Positions 13,755-17,151 of a stretch of DNA of 17,151 nt are shown one piece after another. The stretch's first letter is position 1, and each line of letters begins with the position of its first letter. Origin of the DNA: Oligoflexia bacterium (GTDB lineage: Bacteria > Bdellovibrionota > Bdellovibrionia > Bdellovibrionales > UBA1609); the NCBI GenBank assembly GCA_026914095.1, contig JAPPIY010000113.1, forward strand, positions 1 to 17,151, given 5' to 3'. A program made the translations under genes and the position numbers. The notes under the pieces were generated by a model. It did no database searches. It worked only from the letters and a program-made list of their open reading frames with translations, and was not told the origin of the DNA.

Positions 13755-14723
13755 ATGGCTCAACAGCTCAAAACCTTGAAGAAAACCATTCAAAATTCAG
13801 TTTTGTGTTTTGCCGCAGGTTATTTCAGTCGTTCTGTATCTCAAATCCAAGCTCATTCTAAACGATTTTTTATCAGGAGAGTTTTTCAAAAAGTATTACC
13901 CTCCTCCCTCTCCCAGTTTTTCTTCTCAAATAAATTTAATGTTTTTTTACTGTTAGTTTTGTCAGTTATGATGTGTTCTTTAATGGGGTGTATAACACAA
14001 AGAAAGTATGTGAAATATCGTTTTAAAAAAGAGGAAAAGCGCTATGACAAAAGGTTAAAATGGAATCCTAGTAAAACTGCCATTATTGTTGTTGATATGT
14101 GGGATAAACATTGGTGTCTTCCTTCTGAAAAGATGGCAGTTCTCTTAGCGAAAAAAATAGATCCATTCTTATCCTTATTGAGAGATAAGGGAGTTCAAGT
14201 ATTTTTTGCCCCTTCTGGCACAACACAATTCTACGCCGATACCGCTAATTACAAAAGGGTTAAAAAATTCAAACGGCTGTTTCAGGAAAAGCTTGATTGG
14301 TTTTACATATTTAAAGATGAACCTAACATGCCTTTAAAGATAGGTTGTGAAGATAAAGGACGGAATCTTGGTACAGATCCTTGGACAAAACAAAGTCAAT
14401 TTTTAAAAATTAAAGAGAATGATTTGATTAGTGATAATGCAACTGACATAATAAATATTCTTATGAATAAAAGAGTGAATCTTGTTTTATATGCTGGAGC
14501 GCATTCTAATGGATGTGTTGTATCTCAGCCATTTGGTATGAGAAACTTAAAAAAGAAAGGATTTCAAGTAGCTTTGATTCGTGATTTGACAGATTCTTTT
14601 ACACAAAAAAACAGGCTATTTCCTTTTCAAAAAGAAAGAAATAAAATAATTATTGATCATATTGAGAGCTATATTGCTCCCACAATTCATAGCAGTCAAT
14701 TCAAAAATATATCATTTTTTTAA
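13755..14723 (+). CDS. Isochorismatase-fold cysteine hydrolase with a long N-terminus and lipobox
   Basis: Residues from about 104 onward match the isochorismatase-like cysteine hydrolase fold: AIIVVDMWDKHWC, with the predicted catalytic Asp at D114, and VLYAGAHSNGCVV, with the nucleophile at C254 in the usual GxxxNxCV setting. A third, lysine, member of the triad is not assignable by eye. The substrate is unknown; relatives hydrolyse amides or isochorismate. Unusually, about 60 residues precede a hydrophobic stretch (61-75) that ends in the lipobox LMGC (C79). The region before it contains IRRVFQK, which resembles part of a twin-arginine motif. No alternative start codon lies between the ATG and the lipobox. 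The enzyme is therefore probably membrane-anchored and periplasmic. The stop is directly followed by the gloB ATG. Confidence 0.7.
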   Translation: MAQQLKTLKKTIQNSVLCFAAGYFSRSVSQIQAHSKRFFIRRVFQKVLPSSLSQFFFSNKFNVFLLLVLSVMMCSLMGCITQRKYVKYRFKKEEKRYDKRLKWNPSKTAIIVVDMWDKHWCLPSEKMAVLLAKKIDPFLSLLRDKGVQVFFAPSGTTQFYADTANYKRVKKFKRLFQEKLDWFYIFKDEPNMPLKIGCEDKGRNLGTDPWTKQSQFLKIKENDLISDNATDIINILMNKRVNLVLYAGAHSNGCVVSQPFGMRNLKKKGFQVALIRDLTDSFTQKNRLFPFQKERNKIIIDHIESYIAPTIHSSQFKNISFF

Positions 14724-15482
14724 ATGACTGACTGGATAGAGCAAAGCAATATGAGCCAACCTTTTAAAATCTATCAGATTCCGCTTTGGGAAGATAATTA
14801 TGTTTATGTTCTTAAAGACAATCAGGAAAATAAAACTGCGGTTATTGATCCGGGGGGTTTTGATGCTGTTCAAAATTTTTTAAAAAAGAATAACTTAAAA
14901 TTAGATTGCATTTTAAGCACTCATCATCATTGGGATCACACCGGAGGGAATTTAAAACTCAAGCGGGAGTGGGGATGTCCTATTTATGGTTTCAAGGAAG
15001 ATGCGGAACGAATCCCAGGGATAGATGTTGGCCTTAAAGAAGGAGAGTTTGTTTTTGTAGGCTCTCTTTGTTTTGAGGTTTTATATGTTCCCAGTCACAC
15101 TCTAGGTCATATTGCTTTTTGGAATAAAGAAAATAAAATTTTATTTTGCGGAGACACTGTCTTTGCTATGGGCTGTGGAAGGCTTTTTGAGGGAAGCCCT
15201 GAACAGATGTTTGACAGCCTGGGTAAAATTAAAAAACTGCCGGAAGACAGTTTAATTTATTGCGCTCATGAATATAGTTTGAAAAACGCTCAATTTGCTT
15301 TATCGGTTCAGCCTCACAATAAGGAGTTAAAAGCCCGCTTTAAAAAAATATCTCATTTGAGAAAGCAGGGAAAAGCCACCGTTCCTTTTTATTTAAAAGA
15401 AGAGCTTTTAACGAATCCGTTTTTTAGAGCAAAGACAGTGTCTGAATTTGCAAAAATCCGTAAACTGAGAGATCAGTTTTAA
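14724..15482 (+). CDS. gloB: Hydroxyacylglutathione hydrolase (glyoxalase II)
   Basis: This binuclear metallo-beta-lactamase-fold enzyme hydrolyses S-D-lactoylglutathione to D-lactate and glutathione, the second step of methylglyoxal detoxification in the cytoplasm. All metal ligands are visible: THHHWDH (H67, H69, D71, H72), SHTLGH (H125), CGDTVF (D144) and CAHEY (H182). The glutathione-binding context MGCGRLFEGSPEQMFDSL and the C-terminal NPFFRA are typical. Its length, 252 residues, is normal. The first ATG touches the stop of the preceding gene and has no Shine-Dalgarno sequence. The ATG at 14751 gives MSQPFKIYQIPLWEDNY, the conventional GloB start, and may be the real one. No glyoxalase I gene is in the window. 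Confidence 0.95.
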   Translation: MTDWIEQSNMSQPFKIYQIPLWEDNYVYVLKDNQENKTAVIDPGGFDAVQNFLKKNNLKLDCILSTHHHWDHTGGNLKLKREWGCPIYGFKEDAERIPGIDVGLKEGEFVFVGSLCFEVLYVPSHTLGHIAFWNKENKILFCGDTVFAMGCGRLFEGSPEQMFDSLGKIKKLPEDSLIYCAHEYSLKNAQFALSVQPHNKELKARFKKISHLRKQGKATVPFYLKEELLTNPFFRAKTVSEFAKIRKLRDQF

Positions 15483-15560
15483 CTAGCCCTTCTGAATTTT
15501 TTGGATCGTATAAATTTTGTCAAAAAAGATAAAACCCTGGTTTGAATAGAGAAAAAATTA

Positions 15561-15589
15561 TTGACAGCAGACTTTAGTTAGAATATCTT
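15561..15589 (+). promoter_or_regulatory. Sigma-70-like promoter upstream of the truncated SGNH gene
   Basis: A perfect TTGACA (15561-15566) is followed, after 17 bp, by TATCTT (15584-15589), which matches TATAAT at four of six positions. Transcription would start near 15596, about 24 bases before the ATG at 15620. It is the clearest -35 box I noticed in the window. Confidence 0.5.
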
Positions 15590-15619
15590 TTTGAGAGATT
15601 TAGCGCAATCATCTGAGTT

Positions 15620-15985
15620 ATGAGGCTGTTTCAAAAAACTTCTTTTCTTTATTGGTCAGTTGCTTTCACTCTCGTTTTTGTAATAGCTCATTTTATTCAT
15701 GAAAAATTTGTCTTTGATAAACCAGGCAACTATTTTACTAGCTCCCACTATAAGCCTTATCCTTATATTATGTTTAAAAAAGATAGAGATTATAGAGGGC
15801 CTGTTCCTGCCAAAGTAAAGGAAAAAGGAGAATTTAGGATATTTATCTTGGGAGGTTCATCTGTCCGAGGAGGAAAGGCGCCGTTTTCTATATATTTAGA
15901 GCAAATATTTCATAAACAAGGCTATGAAAAAGATGTAGCGTTTGAATTATTTAAAATAATTACTGCTACAAAACTAACTCCGTAA
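15620..15985 (+). pseudogene. 5' remnant of a membrane-anchored SGNH/GDSL-type hydrolase gene
   Basis: The 121-residue frame has an N-terminal membrane segment (about 7-27). A spacer follows, then EFRIFILGGSSVRGG (71-85), which resembles block I of SGNH hydrolases (LGGSS in place of GDS), with PFSIYLEQIFHKQGY after it. Proteins of this type usually run for some 300-400 residues, with later Gly, Asn and Asp-x-x-His blocks. Here the frame ends after ITATKLTP and none of those blocks is found before the next gene. The DNA that follows is the hairpin/repeat region at 15986-16250, so a 3' deletion linked to repeat insertion is a likely cause. A promoter is still in place. It could be a genuine small membrane protein, but the homology-like core argues for a remnant. 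Confidence 0.55.
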
Positions 15986-16052
15986 TAAATCTTAATCTGT
16001 TGAAATTATGATGATTTTAAAGGGATATTTGTAAGAGAGTCGAAAAGATTTC

Positions 16053-16193
16053 AAAAGTCTGCAAATCAACTTGCAAAATTCAGTCCTACTTTTTGCCACA
16101 CAGCGACTTTCAGTCGCTGTGTGGTCAAGTCAAAACCTGTCTCTGTGCAGACAGGGGCCGAACTCATTTTTGCAAGTTTATTTGCAGACTTTT
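16053..16193. repeat. Long hairpin, second copy of the module in element C
   Basis: The outer arms 16053-16078 and 16168-16193 pair at 25 of 26 positions. Inside, CCACACAGCGACT (16096-16108) and AGTCGCTGTGTGG (16112-16124) form a perfect 13-bp stem with loop TTC. The same core occurs in element C. A further 7-bp hairpin, CCTGTCT-CTGTGC-AGACAGG (16136-16155), is present here but absent from element C. The outer arms differ from those of C yet remain complementary. Confidence 0.8.
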
Positions 16194-16194
16194 A

Positions 16195-16244
16195 AACAAA
16201 AATCACAGTTGAAACAATAGAATAAATTTTTTCATCGACAGCTA
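16195..16244. repeat. Partial family 2 element (right half)
   Basis: AAAAATCACAGTTGAAACAA followed by TAGAATAAATTTTTTCATCG aligns with the right half of the 80-bp element at 6992-7071, including the shared AAAAATCACAGTT. It directly follows the right arm of the hairpin. No left half is recognisable on the other side. Confidence 0.5.
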
Positions 16245-16317
16245 TTTCAATTTTGATTGAGTTAAAATCTTTTAGATGAAAATGTTACTTTCTTTGAGAG
16301 AGTGAAGGATAAGCTCC

Positions 16318-17103
16318 TCAATAAAGCCAGCACTTTAGCTTTTTCTTGTTTTCATTTACATAATACTGCATGATCTTTTTTGCGCATTTAAAAAACATCT
16401 CTCCATCAACAGAAGATGTGTCCCAGTCAGAACATAACTTTCTTGTATTAGTGTCATTAGAAAATACACTGCCTAAACCTTCTTTTGCTACATATCTAAA
16501 AGTATTTGGTGCATTGTGATATGTTTGCGTATAATTCAGAACAGTGGAAGCAAAACCCATATTTGTAGCGTGTGAAGAACTAATAAGATCATTTAACAGG
16601 TAAAATCTGTTTGTTCTGGAACTTGCTGTCCTGAACAGTTTTTCATAAGTATCCCGACAGCTTTTCGCTTTTTGATTGTGCTCATAATTATTTGATTCCA
16701 TACAATAAAAGTATCTTTGAAAAAATTCATGGACTTTATTTATATCTGTGCATACCGCGGAACAGGGATATTCAGATTCTGTGACTTGTCTTGCGCATAC
16801 TACAGGTTTTTTAGTTTCCTCTAAAGCTTGCTTAGCTGTTTGTAACTTCTGTTCTGTTTCAAGCAAAGCTTGCTTGGCTTGCTGTAACTCTTTTTTAATT
16901 TGCTCGTTAGAAGGATCTTGTTTTAATCTTTCTTCTTCTTTTTCTACTTCTTTTTTGGCTTGAGTCACTTTCTCTTGGGTTTGGTTTATTTTATTTTTTA
17001 ACTGTTCCTGCTCCCCTGATGCTGAAGAGGCACTTTCATTATTATCAGAATCACAGGAAGTTAAAGTTAAGAATAACAAACTACAAGCTAACAACTTTTT
17101 CAT
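16318..17103 (-). CDS. Coiled-coil lipoprotein with eight C-terminal cysteines
   Basis: I recognise no family. From the ATG at 17103 the 261-residue product begins MKKLLACSLLFLTLTSC, a textbook lipoprotein signal peptide with lipobox LTSC and lipidated C17. A strong GGGAGGACTT site precedes this ATG. An upstream start at 17133 would add ten residues ahead of the signal and is unlikely. After an acidic/Ser linker, residues about 34-99 form a Lys/Glu/Gln-rich coiled coil with an internal near-repeat (QQAKQALLETEQKLQTAKQA). The C-terminal ~160 residues hold eight cysteines (103, 114, 118, 134, 149, 224, 240, 258), enough for four disulfides. It is probably a periplasmic or surface lipoprotein. 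A run of nine G on the plus strand lies 37-45 bp upstream of the ATG. Confidence 0.8.
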   Translation of the reverse strand: MKKLLACSLLFLTLTSCDSDNNESASSASGEQEQLKNKINQTQEKVTQAKKEVEKEEERLKQDPSNEQIKKELQQAKQALLETEQKLQTAKQALEETKKPVVCARQVTESEYPCSAVCTDINKVHEFFQRYFYCMESNNYEHNQKAKSCRDTYEKLFRTASSRTNRFYLLNDLISSSHATNMGFASTVLNYTQTYHNAPNTFRYVAKEGLGSVFSNDTNTRKLCSDWDTSSVDGEMFFKCAKKIMQYYVNENKKKLKCWLY

Positions 17104-17139
17104 AAGTCCTCCCAATAGGTTAGTAAGCCTCATTTTATA

Positions 17140-17148
17140 GGGGGGGGG
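17140..17148. repeat. Homopolymer tract G9 upstream of the coiled-coil lipoprotein gene
   Basis: Nine consecutive G (C on the coding strand) lie 37-45 bp before the lipoprotein ATG, where a promoter spacer could be. It is a possible slippage site, but it is also at the window edge. Confidence 0.6.
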
Positions 17149-17151
17149 CAG

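Larger units (their letters stand above)
15986..16317. other. Gene-free stretch with a long hairpin and a family 2 fragment
   Basis: The region lies between the 3' end of the SGNH remnant and the convergent lipoprotein gene. It contains the long hairpin at 16053-16193 and a family 2 right end at 16195-16244. The remaining flanks are AT-rich with no ORF worth listing. A convergent transcription arrangement makes a bidirectional terminator role for the hairpin possible. Confidence 0.6.

Noticed and set aside
16748..16963. 71-codon Ser/Cys-rich ORF on the plus strand
   Set aside because: It is the complement of the repetitive coiled-coil coding region of the lipoprotein.

Overview
The window is AT-rich chromosomal DNA from a Gram-negative bacterium. 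The evidence is a SPOR-domain protein, three lipoproteins with lipobox signal peptides, a glutathione-dependent glyoxalase II and a periplasmic-binding-protein thiamine importer. The gene set fits a proteobacterium with low GC. The intergenic DNA is crowded with GC-rich palindromes of the ATTCCCGCTTTCGCGGGAAT type, known from many Proteobacteria including host-associated ones. I cannot assign a genus from the sequence alone.

Layout. 1-376: mostly non-coding, with two tiny candidate ORFs. 377-3351, minus strand: a UvrD/PcrA helicase, preceded by a membrane-anchored SPOR protein, with a repeat element between them. 3461-6777, plus strand: thiB-thiP-thiQ, a complete thiamine ABC importer, with a palindromic element inserted at the start of thiQ. 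6780-7071: two abutting repeat elements, one carrying a very long hairpin. 7078-8652, minus strand: a protein of four Cys-rich repeats whose 5' end carries an in-frame stop and half a repeat element. 8656-9670: about 1 kb of stacked repeat elements with no convincing gene. 9671-15482, plus strand: a small lipoprotein, biosynthetic arginine decarboxylase (speA), a cation:proton antiporter, a lipoprotein-like isochorismatase-fold hydrolase and glyoxalase II (gloB). 15620-15985: the 5' part of a broken SGNH-type gene. 15986-16317: a second copy of the long hairpin. 16318-17103, minus strand: a coiled-coil lipoprotein with eight C-terminal cysteines.

The most unusual content is the repeat system. 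Family 1 has imperfect terminal inverted repeats close to TATACTGATCCTGTTTGA, enclosing GC-rich palindromes. At least seven near-complete copies (about 97-214 bp) and several fragments are visible. Family 2 is an 80-bp element with 20-bp inverted ends beginning TAGCCGG, plus three partial copies. Both look like non-autonomous elements that use TA targets, and they stack by sharing TA or TATATA. A third module is a hairpin with a conserved inner core (GCGACT-TTC-AGTCGC) and long outer arms. The arms differ in sequence between the two copies but remain complementary.

Functionally, ThiBPQ imports thiamine and SpeA starts polyamine synthesis. GloB removes S-lactoylglutathione and the antiporter exchanges cations for protons. 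UvrD repairs DNA and the SPOR protein probably binds septal peptidoglycan. The repeat protein and two of the lipoproteins have no function I can recognise.
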